A stretch of 64,000 nt of DNA from Candidatus Dadabacteria bacterium UBA1144 (lineage in GTDB: Bacteria > Desulfobacterota_D > UBA1144): NCBI GenBank assembly GCA_002311855.1, contig DCAB01000012.1, positions 99,605 through 163,604 of the forward strand. The letters run 5' to 3'. A program made the translations under genes and the position numbers. Each line of letters begins with the position of its first letter. The first letter of the stretch is position 1. Shown piece by piece: positions 16,762-25,123 of this stretch. The notes under the pieces were generated by a model that was given only the letters and a program-made list of their open reading frames with translations, made no database searches and was not told the origin of the DNA.

Positions 16762-17494
16762 CGTCTTTCCTTGCCCTCGATAGTACTTGAGAGCCCAAAC
16801 GCGATAAAGGATAATTATACCCTCTTATTATAACAACAGGAATAGCGGTATCTTTCTCCATCAAAATTCCAGCCATTGAAGAAAGTTCATCAACTATTGG
16901 TACTTGGGTATCATAGAGTGTTTTATTATAGAGATCCTTTTTATAAGTTTTAATTGGAGCAATTCCATAACTTCCTATGGATATCTGAGTCAATCCATAT
17001 CTCCAGGGTCTACCTACACTATCAGAAATCAATACAGGTATATTTAATTTTCTTTCTTTTAAAATTTTCAATGAAATCTTTTTTGCTGTGGTATTTGGAT
17101 TTTTAGGTAGCAGTAAGGCTAGATCGTTACCTTTTATGTTTGATTCATCAATACCGGAATTTGCGGTAACAATTCCTAATTTATTTTCAGTAATTACAAA
17201 ACCCTTAGCCACTTTTATAATTTTTTTAGAATTATCTATTATAACTTGACAAATTTTATCGCTCTTGCCGGTTTGCTTGCTTAATTTTCTTGCTTGTTTA
17301 GTAACATTGTAGTTTTTGAGTTTTACAAATCTATCCTCGGAAATTGAAACAATTTTATGAGCAATTACAATAATGTCTTTCTCTTTTAATTTTATTCTCT
17401 GCGAATCCATTGCAGTTGAAATTAGATTGGTTATATCATCGCCAATTTTGACAACTGGAATCTTTTTTAGAGGAATTATTTCAATTTTATTCAT
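16748..17494 (-). CDS. cofE: F420-0:gamma-glutamyl ligase CofE
   Basis: This 248-residue enzyme adds gamma-linked glutamates to F420-0 using GTP. The N-terminus IEIIPLKKIPVVKIGDDI, the central VIAHKIVSISEDRFV and the signature ISDSVGRPWRYGLTQISIG with GSYGIAPI are those of CofE. It is the single-domain archaeal-like form; the C-terminal nitroreductase domain of actinobacterial FbiB is absent. It sits 2 bases downstream of cofD and overlaps cofG. Confidence 0.95.
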   Translation of the reverse strand: MNKIEIIPLKKIPVVKIGDDITNLISTAMDSQRIKLKEKDIIVIAHKIVSISEDRFVKLKNYNVTKQARKLSKQTGKSDKICQVIIDNSKKIIKVAKGFVITENKLGIVTANSGIDESNIKGNDLALLLPKNPNTTAKKISLKILKERKLNIPVLISDSVGRPWRYGLTQISIGSYGIAPIKTYKKDLYNKTLYDTQVPIVDELSSMAGILMEKDTAIPVVIIRGYNYPLSRLGSQVLSRARKDDVFR

Positions 17495-17496
17495 AT

Positions 17497-18414
17497 CTAT
17501 ATTAAATTAAGAATTGATTGGGCCATCGACTCAGAAACTTTAATATTGACCATTTTTATATCATTTATCAACGGTATGATTCCTGCAGAATAAATTTTGT
17601 CGGTATGTTTCTTATCTAAATCATCAATCATAATATAGTTTACAATTTCCCTATAAAATTTTACAACACCAAGAACTGAGGGCTCAAGTTTTTTAGCTTT
17701 CATAAGTTGTAGCACAGGTCCTTTGAATGCCTTTTGATTCACTATGGGACTAATCGCAACTTTGACACCCTTTGATTGTTTAATCGCTTTTTGAATTCCT
17801 GGAACGGATAGAATGGGATCTATACTAATTATAGGATTACTTGGACAGAATATTAATAGTTTGGAATTCAAAATACAATCAATTAATCCATTTGCTGGTT
17901 TCGATTTTCTTATATTTCTAAAAATTATTTTGTCAACTTTTGGTTTCATTTTAAGTTTTATCAAATATTCTTGAAAGTGTATTTCTTTTTCTCCTATTTT
18001 GATGTGAGTTTCAACAATATCATTTGTCATAGGAAATATACGTGCTTTTGTTATTTTTAGTTTTTTCCTTTGAATATCAACAACTTCTTGGAGAGTCATT
18101 CCTCCTTTTATCAATAAAGATTTTTCGAGATTTTCTTTTAAATCTTTATCGCCTAAATTGAACCAAGATTCAGACTTTTTTTGTTTTTTTAAAAACTCAA
18201 ATGTGTCGCCTTTAATTCCCCATCCTTTTTTCTTATCAACTATTCCAGATAACCAATAAAGAACTGAATCGATATCAGGACTAACACGGACATCAAAGAT
18301 ATTTATATCATCTGCCGTATTTACAACTATATTCAAATCTTCCTTTGCCATCAGACCGTAAAGACCCTGTAGAAATTTTCCTGCACCTACCCCACCGCCA
18401 AAAGTTGTAATCAT
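17497..18414 (-). CDS. cofD: 2-phospho-L-lactate (or phosphoenolpyruvate) transferase CofD
   Basis: This 305-residue enzyme transfers a phospholactyl or phosphoenolpyruvyl group from its guanosine diphosphate derivative onto FO, giving F420-0 or dehydro-F420-0. The opening MITTFGGGVGAGKFLQGL, then NTADDINIFDVRVSPDIDSV, and WFNLGDKDL are diagnostic. I chose the ATG at 18414 because it gives this canonical N-terminus; an in-frame TTG lies seven codons upstream. It is the first gene of cofD-cofE-cofG-cofH, with no strong ribosome binding site. cofC, which makes the activated donor, is not in the window. Confidence 0.95.
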   Translation of the reverse strand: MITTFGGGVGAGKFLQGLYGLMAKEDLNIVVNTADDINIFDVRVSPDIDSVLYWLSGIVDKKKGWGIKGDTFEFLKKQKKSESWFNLGDKDLKENLEKSLLIKGGMTLQEVVDIQRKKLKITKARIFPMTNDIVETHIKIGEKEIHFQEYLIKLKMKPKVDKIIFRNIRKSKPANGLIDCILNSKLLIFCPSNPIISIDPILSVPGIQKAIKQSKGVKVAISPIVNQKAFKGPVLQLMKAKKLEPSVLGVVKFYREIVNYIMIDDLDKKHTDKIYSAGIIPLINDIKMVNIKVSESMAQSILNLI

Positions 18415-18442
18415 ATTGTGAATAATACAAAACAATTCATAT

Positions 18443-18471
18443 TTGACATAAAATAATTTTACTTCTACTAT
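18443..18471 (+). promoter_or_regulatory. Promoter of the cobalamin riboswitch-btuB transcript
   Basis: A perfect TTGACA at 18443-18448 is followed after exactly 17 bases by TACTAT at 18466-18471. Transcription would begin about 7 bases later, right at the 5' arm of the riboswitch closing stem, so promoter and aptamer positions support each other. Confidence 0.6.
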
Positions 18472-18475
18472 TCAG

Positions 18476-18622
18476 TTGTGGTGCTCGTAAGAGCTTAAAA
18501 GGGAAGTTCGGTGAGATTCCGACACAGGCCCGCTGCTGTTATTGGTATAATTTTAGTGTTATTTACCACTGGAAATCCGGGAAGGTTCGCTAAAAGGCCA
18601 TAAGTCAGAAGACCTACCACAA
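18476..18622 (+). promoter_or_regulatory. Cobalamin (B12) riboswitch
   Basis: The leader shows the conserved B12 aptamer elements in order: GGTGCTC, AAAAGGGAA (18497-18505), GGTGAGATTCC with ACACAGGCCCGCTGCTG, then CCACTGG, CCGGGAAGG, and the B12 box AAGTCAGAAGACCTACC at 18602-18618. A closing P1 stem pairs TTGTGGT (18476-18482) with ACCACAA (18616-18622). Adenosylcobalamin-type ligand binding would repress the btuB-type receptor that follows. About 100 bases separate aptamer and gene; I see a short hairpin (arms near 18633 and 18648) without a T-run, so control of translation is more likely than termination. The 333-base gap between cofD and btuB is explained by this promoter and leader. Confidence 0.95.
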
Positions 18623-18747
18623 AAATTCTAGTTTTTCTTCGAGGTTGAGAAAAGAATGCGCCAGATAATTAATCATTTCATTGGCTACTTAGCATATTTT
18701 CTTTATACAGTAATCGTTACATCTTGAAGGGAGAGGAGTATATCGCT

Positions 18748-20733
18748 ATAAGGATTGCTTTTTTTTTGATTACCCTTTCTCTGTTGATAAGTATTGATTT
18801 GAATGCAGACGAATTGGTAATAGATGTACCCACAAATATAGGAAATACTGATGTTTCAATTACCGAGTTTGGTGGATCCTCAACTATTATTACCGAAGAC
18901 GACATAGAGTCCTCGGGTGCAACTGAAATTTATCAATTACTTAGAACGGTTCCTGGATTATCTGTTAAAAGATCCGGGGCTCGAGGTGGAATGATTAGTA
19001 TTTTCGCAAGGGGCAGTGAGAGCGATCATAACTTAGTACTTATAGATGGGGTTAGAGCTAACGATATTGGTGGGGGCTTTAATTTTGAATTTCTTTCTTT
19101 AAATAATATAGAGATGATTGAAATTCTACGGGGTCCACAATCAGCTCTTTATGGATCCGGCGCAATGGGTTCCGTAATAAGCATCACAACAAAGAAACCC
19201 GGAGCAAAAACAAATGCCTCTTTCAAATCTGCTATAGGTTTTAATCAAGGACCGAAAAAAAATGCTAATGAGCCGCTTTTAAATAGTCAAACAAACGGTG
19301 GTAAATATTTTGTAAACGAACAATATTTTAGAATTAATGGTCCCATAACAAGAAATGATAAAAGTGATATTTTTGTAGGTTATAGCATAGGCTACGAGAG
19401 GATTAACGATGATGGCTTTAGAAGATTCAATGATAGTTATGAAAATGGAATCCTAAATTCGTCAATTCTATTAAAGACAATCGATGAAAAATTAAAAATA
19501 CTTTTAAACATGACGAGAAGAAAAGCTAAATATCACTACCCAACAAATGATTCTGGGAGTGTCAATCACACATACGCTAAAACTCAAAGAGACAGAAGAC
19601 ATACGACTACAAGAAGTTTGAACTTTGAATATAACTTTATTAATTCTCTGACTTATGGGACAACTTATCAATATAACTATCTTCACAAGTGGTGGACAAA
19701 TTCGACAGTTCAGGTCTCAAAAGATTTAAATTGGTGGGAAAAGAGAGAAGGATTTAACTATTATTTAAAATCAAATAATAATTTGGGATTTGTTAATATA
19801 AAAACATTAATTGGATATGACAAAGTAAATGAAAGCAGCAACTATGACATTTTTAATGCAAGTGGCTTTGGCGGATATTATGGTCATGATGATGATACAA
19901 AATCATATTACGGTAATCTGCTAATTAAAGCCCCGTATTCTGTAGTAATTAATCCCGGGGTACGAAGAAACGAGCATGACACCCATGGTAATATCATCGT
20001 CCCTTCTTTGTTCATTTCGAAAAAATTTGAAAAAACCGGCTCTAAAATCAGAGGTGGATATAGCAAGGGAATTAAGTATCCTCAAATTTATGAATCGTCG
20101 GCCGCATCACAATTAAAAGCTGAAAGAAATAAATCTTACGAGATAGGTTTCGATCAGACCATAGGAAATATTTCAGCGATAAGCGTCACTTACTTCAACA
20201 CAACGATTTATGATATTGTCGCTTATAGGCCTGTTGGTGAAACGTACCAAAACTTAGATGAAGCCAAATCTGAGGGCTATGAGTTGTCTGGAAACCTTAA
20301 TTTACCTTACGATATAAGAGCTAAAGCATGGTACACATTTCTTGATACAAAATCATATAATACCAACAATACAATTCAAAGCTCATCGTACAATTTAGCA
20401 AACTGGTTAGATGACGAACCATTGCTTAGAAGACCAAAGCACAGTGGTGGATTTAGCATAGGGCAGTATAAAAATAATTACACCGTTAATATTAATGGAA
20501 TTTATATTGGAGGAAGATGGGATTTTGAAAATTCTTTTGCAAGAAAATGGAATAAACATTTTTGGGATTTTAATCTCTATGCTGACTATACTCTCGTTAA
20601 TAATGGCTTATATGAATCTGACATTAAAACTTTTATAAATGTCGAGAATTTATTTCATGATAAAAGGCAAGAAATCCTCAATATAACTTCCCCAGGTAGA
20701 ACTATAATGGTTGGTATTAAGTTAAATATCTAG
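18748..20733 (+). CDS. btuB: TonB-dependent outer-membrane receptor, BtuB-type (cobalamin)
   Basis: This is an outer-membrane receptor of about 660 residues with a plug domain (SSTIITEDDIESSGATEIYQ, then FARGSESDHNLVLIDGVRAND and EILRGPQSALYGSGAMGSVI) followed by a 22-strand-type barrel ending in a beta-strand. The upstream B12 riboswitch makes cobalamin or a corrinoid the likely ligand. The start is odd: the ribosome binding site GGGAGAGGAG (18729-18738) is followed by no ATG, GTG or TTG at usable spacing. The in-frame ATA at 18748, 9 bases on, yields a perfect signal peptide (RIAFFLITLSLLIS, cleavage near NA-DE). A TTG at 18724 lies before the ribosome site, and one at 18766 would truncate the signal. 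Confidence 0.88.
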   Translation: MRIAFFLITLSLLISIDLNADELVIDVPTNIGNTDVSITEFGGSSTIITEDDIESSGATEIYQLLRTVPGLSVKRSGARGGMISIFARGSESDHNLVLIDGVRANDIGGGFNFEFLSLNNIEMIEILRGPQSALYGSGAMGSVISITTKKPGAKTNASFKSAIGFNQGPKKNANEPLLNSQTNGGKYFVNEQYFRINGPITRNDKSDIFVGYSIGYERINDDGFRRFNDSYENGILNSSILLKTIDEKLKILLNMTRRKAKYHYPTNDSGSVNHTYAKTQRDRRHTTTRSLNFEYNFINSLTYGTTYQYNYLHKWWTNSTVQVSKDLNWWEKREGFNYYLKSNNNLGFVNIKTLIGYDKVNESSNYDIFNASGFGGYYGHDDDTKSYYGNLLIKAPYSVVINPGVRRNEHDTHGNIIVPSLFISKKFEKTGSKIRGGYSKGIKYPQIYESSAASQLKAERNKSYEIGFDQTIGNISAISVTYFNTTIYDIVAYRPVGETYQNLDEAKSEGYELSGNLNLPYDIRAKAWYTFLDTKSYNTNNTIQSSSYNLANWLDDEPLLRRPKHSGGFSIGQYKNNYTVNINGIYIGGRWDFENSFARKWNKHFWDFNLYADYTLVNNGLYESDIKTFINVENLFHDKRQEILNITSPGRTIMVGIKLNI

Positions 20734-20822
20734 GTTGGTCCACGATACCCAAATCCCGATTAATAAGATTTAAATAATTTTTATCTTTTTGATGAAATTA
20801 AAAAAAATATTACTATATAGAT

Positions 20823-21767
20823 ATGAAAATTATTTCCCTTCTACCCAGCGTTACTGAAATATTATGCGAACTTGGTCTAGAAGATAATATATATGGAGTA
20901 ACACATGAATGTGACTTCCCCGAATCAATTAAGAAAAAGAGAAAAATAGAGTTTACAAAGTTTGATTTTGAGAAATTAAATAATTTACAAATTAATAAAA
21001 TCATTGAGGACAATATTAAGAAAGGAAAATTCTCATATTTTTTAGATACAGAAGCTTTAAAGAACATTGAACCGGATTATGTCGTTACTCAAGATTTATG
21101 TGAGGTCTGTGCAGTATCCGAGAACACGGCTATTGAATCGCTAGATTTTCTCAAGAAAAAGCCCAAGATTGTAACAATTAGTCCAAAGAACATAAAAGAA
21201 ATTGAAAATTCTATAATCAAGCTTGCAAATGAATTTCAAGTTGAGGAAAAAGGAATTGAATTAGCTAACCGATTCAGCTCAGAAATCAATAAGATTGCTT
21301 CGAAAACCAAAGATGTAATTGATAGACCAAGAATTTTTTGTATGGAATGGATTAATCCAATTTATTCCGCTGGGTACTGGGTCCCTGAAATGGTAGAAAT
21401 TGCTGGAGGTATTAGCGGAGTTACAAAAGCTAGTGAACGTTCCAAAGAAGTTAAGTTCAATGAGATAATCGAGTATGCACCTAATTATATATTCATTATG
21501 TCTTGTGGCTATACAATAGATGATTCGCTTAGAGAGATGGAAACCCTTTTAAAAAATAGGGAACTCAACAAAATCCCTGCCTTCAAAAAGGGGGAAGTAT
21601 ATCTAGTTGATGCTAATGCCTATTTCACCAGACCCACAACAAGAATTATCGAGGGTATTAAATTATTAACCAGAACAATTAATAGTGAGGTCCTAGATTT
21701 CGAGCCAATGCCAGACTCAATCCTGAATCTTCAAAACTATATCTACTTTGAATCTTTCGCTGGCTAA
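20823..21767 (+). CDS. BtuF-like corrinoid-binding periplasmic-fold protein without signal peptide
   Basis: This 314-residue protein has the fold signature of ABC-type cobalamin-binding proteins: IISLLPSVTEILCELGLED at the N-terminus, VTHECDFPE, TQDLCEVCAVS (about residues 93-103), and a C-terminal helical lobe with YFTRPTTRIIEGIKLL. Unlike true BtuF it begins directly at the conserved first strand; an in-frame TAA eight codons upstream of the ATG rules out a missed signal peptide, so it is predicted cytoplasmic. No BtuC or BtuD gene is adjacent. It follows btuB by 89 bases on the same strand. A cytosolic corrinoid-handling role is inference. Confidence 0.8.
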   Translation: MKIISLLPSVTEILCELGLEDNIYGVTHECDFPESIKKKRKIEFTKFDFEKLNNLQINKIIEDNIKKGKFSYFLDTEALKNIEPDYVVTQDLCEVCAVSENTAIESLDFLKKKPKIVTISPKNIKEIENSIIKLANEFQVEEKGIELANRFSSEINKIASKTKDVIDRPRIFCMEWINPIYSAGYWVPEMVEIAGGISGVTKASERSKEVKFNEIIEYAPNYIFIMSCGYTIDDSLREMETLLKNRELNKIPAFKKGEVYLVDANAYFTRPTTRIIEGIKLLTRTINSEVLDFEPMPDSILNLQNYIYFESFAG

Positions 21768-21775
21768 ATTCTATT

Positions 21776-21964
21776 CTATTTCCCAGAAGAGAATTCGGAA
21801 CCATCTGTAATAGCTTCATCTGCTGCTGGTGGATCAGCTTCAGTTGTTGGGCTATCATCAGCAGGAGCTGCCGCTGCAGCCTCACCGCCACCTTCTGCTC
21901 CGAAGTTTGTTGCTGCAATCCAATACAACCCAACGAGTCCTAAAGTTATTGCTATTGCTGTCAT
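21776..21964 (-). CDS. Small single-pass membrane protein with Ala/Pro/acidic tail
   Basis: This 62-residue protein starts at the ATG at 21964, which has an ideal AAGGAGG ribosome binding site 8 bases upstream. Residues 2-18 form one transmembrane helix (TAIAITLGLVGLYWIAA); the rest is a disordered tail rich in Ala, Pro, Asp, Glu and Ser/Thr, with few basic residues until the final Lys. Composition is more G+C-rich than its surroundings. I do not recognise a family. The strong translation signal argues it is a real and well-expressed gene. It converges on the BtuF-like gene. Confidence 0.65.
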   Translation of the reverse strand: MTAIAITLGLVGLYWIAATNFGAEGGGEAAAAAPADDSPTTEADPPAADEAITDGSEFSSGK

Positions 21965-22018
21965 ATAGTACCCCTCCTTGAAAATTGAAAGTGTAAACAT
22001 TACAATTGTACTCTATCA

Positions 22019-22477
22019 ATGCTTAGAAAATCAAGTGTCATTCCCCCAAAATCAATAATATACAGGCTTTTTGATTTTATAGAAGAAGGATCAACTATTT
22101 TAGAATTTCAAGAGAAAGCGTATTTGATAGCCTGTAAAGAAAGTAGTTCTTTTCAAAATTTTTCAGAAGATTTAGAAATCAAAATAAAGTTTAATCCTGT
22201 TATGCAAAATGATTTTCCCATTGTGGAAGTGAGTATCAAGTTTTATAAAAAAAACATTTATATAGATGAAATATCTACATTAATTTCAATATCTAGCAAT
22301 GAAGAGGTCCACAATCTTGTTAGGTTCTTTTTGGACGATTGGCCTAGTTTGTTGATATTCTCTAAAGGTGAGGAGGAAATTAAATCGTTCGAATTTAAGA
22401 ATAATTTTATGGAAGATCTAGATTTGTGCCTAAAAAACTTCGAAATTGACATTAAAGATATAATGAAAAATACTTAG
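22019..22477 (+). CDS. Hypothetical protein (152 residues)
   Basis: I do not recognise this protein. It starts at an ATG, has no signal peptide or membrane segment, and is rich in Glu, Ile, Lys and Phe, with predicted alternating strands in the middle (IKIKFNPVMQNDFPIVEVSI) and a helical C-terminus. It diverges from the small membrane protein gene with a 54-base gap and stands 19 bases upstream of fabH on the same strand, so it is probably co-transcribed with fabH-pgi. Similar intracellular composition and codon use to its neighbours suggest a native gene. Confidence 0.6.
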   Translation: MLRKSSVIPPKSIIYRLFDFIEEGSTILEFQEKAYLIACKESSSFQNFSEDLEIKIKFNPVMQNDFPIVEVSIKFYKKNIYIDEISTLISISSNEEVHNLVRFFLDDWPSLLIFSKGEEEIKSFEFKNNFMEDLDLCLKNFEIDIKDIMKNT

Positions 22478-22496
22478 ATATCTAAGGAATAGTTTT

Positions 22497-23453
22497 TTGA
22501 GTTTTGCAAGAATAGCTGGAACTGGGGTATTTATCCCAGAGAAAATATTATCAAATAAAGATCTTGAATCTCTTGTCGATACTTCAGACGAGTGGATTAG
22601 GACAAGAACGGGGATTTCTGAGAGAAGAATCCTCCAAAATGGCCAAGCGACTTCCGATATGTGTCTTGAAGCTTCTAGCCAAGCACTTAAAAATGCCGAC
22701 ACTTCTCCCGAAGAAATAGATGGGATAATTGTCGCAACCGTAACAGGTGACTACGTAACACCATCTGTGGCTTGCATACTGCAAGATAAACTAAAAACAA
22801 GAAAGATATTTTCATTCGATATCTCTGCAGGATGTTCAGGGTTTATTTATGCGCTAAAGGTGGCAAGGGCTTTAATTGAAAATGGAGAAGCCGAGAAGTT
22901 GTTAGTTGTGGGAGGAGAGCATATATCACATATTACAGATTACAAAGATAGGGATACATGTATCCTTTTCGGCGATGCTGCTGGAGCTGTAGTCCTAGAA
23001 AAATCACAAGAGCCAGGGGTATTGTCCGTATGTCTTGGTTCAAGCGGAGCTGAAGGAAAATTACTTTACGTGCCTGGAGGAGGGTCAAGAGATCCTTTGG
23101 GATACAGATTCTTAAAGATGGAAGGCAAAGAAGTTTTTAAAGAAGCCGTTAAAATTATTGAATCAAATTCCTTAGAAGCTATTAAAAAAGCGGGTCTTCG
23201 ACCAAAAGATATAGATATGTTTATTCCACACCAAGCTAATTTAAGAATAATCGAGGCTGCTAGAGAGAGGTTGGGACTCTCACGTGAGAAATGCTATGTC
23301 AACATACAGAAATATGGGAATACATCCTCTGCATCGGTATTACTCGCTCTTCATGAAGCAATTAACGAATCGAAAATCAAAAGAGGTGATAATGTTCTCT
23401 TTTCCGTTTTTGGAGCTGGTTTTGCGTGGGGATCTGCAGTAGTGAAATGGTAG
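22497..23453 (+). CDS. fabH: Beta-ketoacyl-ACP synthase III FabH
   Basis: This 318-residue condensing enzyme starts fatty acid synthesis by joining acetyl-CoA and malonyl-ACP. The Cys-His-Asn triad is complete: C113 in DISAGCSGFIYAL, H245 in IPHQANLRII and N275 in YGNTSSAS. Start is a TTG at 22497 with AAGGA 8 bases upstream; no ATG gives the conserved N-terminus SFARIAGTGVFIPEKIL. Its 3' end overlaps the first codons of pgi by 7 bases. Confidence 0.96.
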   Translation: MSFARIAGTGVFIPEKILSNKDLESLVDTSDEWIRTRTGISERRILQNGQATSDMCLEASSQALKNADTSPEEIDGIIVATVTGDYVTPSVACILQDKLKTRKIFSFDISAGCSGFIYALKVARALIENGEAEKLLVVGGEHISHITDYKDRDTCILFGDAAGAVVLEKSQEPGVLSVCLGSSGAEGKLLYVPGGGSRDPLGYRFLKMEGKEVFKEAVKIIESNSLEAIKKAGLRPKDIDMFIPHQANLRIIEAARERLGLSREKCYVNIQKYGNTSSASVLLALHEAINESKIKRGDNVLFSVFGAGFAWGSAVVKW

Positions 23454-24649
23454 GAGAAAATTATTTTAACCTAAGATATTTAAAAATAATTTCTCAAGAT
23501 TCTAAGAAAAAATCTATAAAAGAAGAATCGGTTCTAAATTTCTCCAAGGTAAATATTAAAGAAATTGAGAATTTAGAATTAATTAAAGAAATCTTTAAAG
23601 ATTCTCATTTCAATAAAGAAATAATAAAAAAAATAAAGAAAATAAAATACAAAAATCTCATCCTCTTTGGAATGGGTGGATCAAGTCTTGGTATAAAAAC
23701 AATTTTCGAAGGATTGGATTATCAACGAAAGAAAAAAAAGAAATTTTATCTAGTCGATAACATTGATGGAGAAAACTTCGAAAAAATCTTTAAGGAAATA
23801 AAGATTAAGGATTCTTTTTTTATTTTTGTCAGCAAGTCTGGCAATACAATCGAAATAAAAAATCTTTTAAAAGAGGCTCTAAAAAAAATAAACAAGGAAA
23901 AAACAAATTGCTCGGAAAGGATTCTCTTTATAACTGAGAACAATAAATCTTTTTTAAATAATTTTGCCAAAAAGAAAAATATCAAGACATGTCATATCAA
24001 CAAAAACCTGGGTGGCAGGTTCTCAGTTTTAAGTTCTGTAAGCATAATTCCATGTGAACTTTTAGAAATGAATTGGGAAGAAATATTAAAGGGTGCGATA
24101 AATACGTACAAAGAATTAAAAGAGTGCGAATTCACAGCAGTCTTATATCTTGCAAGCTTTTATCATCAGCATTACCTACAAGGACGGGATATAAGCATTT
24201 TGATGTCTTACAAAGACAATTTAAATGCATTTGGACAATGGTTCATGCAACTTTGGGGAGAAAGTCTTGGCAAACAAAGAAGGGATAAAAAAAATATTGG
24301 CCTCACTCCTATAAATTATATTGGGCCTAAAGATCAACATTCTCAGATGCAACTTGTTCTAGATGGTCCAAAAAATAAAACAGTCACTTTCATTACGGTG
24401 AGTAAAAGTGAAAGCGCTAATAGAAATTTAGAAAAATTATCTTTATTAGAACAAGAAGCAACTTCAAATGCAATCAAAGAAAGAGGGATTCCCAGTATCA
24501 AATTTGATATTAAAACACTCAACGCACCCACATTGGGCTCTATTTTTTTAATATTTCAGCTAACGGTAATTTTGTTAGCTAAGAATTTAAAAATAAATCC
24601 TTTTAATCAGCCTGCTGTAGAGCTTATTAAAAAAAGACTCAAAAGCTAA
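23447..24649 (+). CDS. pgi: Glucose-6-phosphate isomerase (short form)
   Basis: This 400-residue enzyme interconverts glucose-6-phosphate and fructose-6-phosphate. Motifs include FGMGGSSLGIK near residue 69, FVSKSGNTIEIK near 125, LGGRFSVLSSV near 190, QLWGESLGKQRR near 270 and GPKDQHSQMQL near 290, the catalytic set of the compact bacterial PGI family (about 400-450 residues, versus about 550 in E. coli). I chose the ATG at 23447 (ATGGTAG), overlapping the fabH stop, over an upstream GTG. The product feeds the same pool as the fbp reaction encoded at 8-9 kb. Lysine content is notably high in the first 150 residues. Confidence 0.93.
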   Translation: MVGENYFNLRYLKIISQDSKKKSIKEESVLNFSKVNIKEIENLELIKEIFKDSHFNKEIIKKIKKIKYKNLILFGMGGSSLGIKTIFEGLDYQRKKKKKFYLVDNIDGENFEKIFKEIKIKDSFFIFVSKSGNTIEIKNLLKEALKKINKEKTNCSERILFITENNKSFLNNFAKKKNIKTCHINKNLGGRFSVLSSVSIIPCELLEMNWEEILKGAINTYKELKECEFTAVLYLASFYHQHYLQGRDISILMSYKDNLNAFGQWFMQLWGESLGKQRRDKKNIGLTPINYIGPKDQHSQMQLVLDGPKNKTVTFITVSKSESANRNLEKLSLLEQEATSNAIKERGIPSIKFDIKTLNAPTLGSIFLIFQLTVILLAKNLKINPFNQPAVELIKKRLKS

Positions 24650-24655
24650 AGAGAA

Positions 24656-25066
24656 TTAGCTGAAAAGTTTTTTATCAAGAGAGAGATTGCCACCACCAAT
24701 AAAAACAAGAACATACGCCAGTCCAATCAAACAAAGTTGATAAGCATACGTATCATAGGTTGGATAATAACCATCATTAAGATGTACCAACCAAATTCCC
24801 ACACACATTACAATGATGATTCCAAGAGCTGCCAGTCTTGTTAGAAGCCCTAGCGCTAAAGCGATTCCACCAAAAAATTCAATAAAGGCTGCAATCCCAG
24901 TTTCCCAAGTTGTGAACCCGTAAGTAATTTTCCAGTCTAATGCTTTGGATTGAAAATCTATAAACTTATACCAACCGGCAGGGACAAAAGTGAGTGCCAA
25001 TATTATTCTGGGTAGTAGTGCCGCCCACGTTGGAGAAGTTCTCAAAAAAATCCACATAATTGTCAT
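24656..25066 (-). CDS. DoxX-family membrane protein
   Basis: This 136-residue protein has four transmembrane helices (about 15-32, 55-72, 74-95 and 105-125) in the DoxX arrangement, with LPRIILALTFVPAGWYKFIDF and the glycine-rich second helix TGIAAFIEFFGGIALALGLL followed by TRLAALGIIIVM. DoxX proteins are inner-membrane proteins of uncertain biochemical function, some linked to quinone, thiosulfate or oxidative-stress metabolism. It converges on pgi with a 6-base gap and stands alone. Confidence 0.85.
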   Translation of the reverse strand: MTIMWIFLRTSPTWAALLPRIILALTFVPAGWYKFIDFQSKALDWKITYGFTTWETGIAAFIEFFGGIALALGLLTRLAALGIIIVMCVGIWLVHLNDGYYPTYDTYAYQLCLIGLAYVLVFIGGGNLSLDKKLFS

Positions 25067-25123
25067 CTAATTATAACTAAAAACACTGATATATATCAAT
25101 TTAGATTGTGTAAACTCATTTCT

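Noticed and set aside
18724..18726. TTG as the start of the btuB-type gene
   Set aside because: It precedes the GGGAGAGGAG ribosome site, so ribosomes placed by that site could not use it.
20768..20800. Terminator hairpin after the btuB-type gene
   Set aside because: Only a 5-base AAGAT/ATCTT stem with a long A/T loop is present; not convincing.
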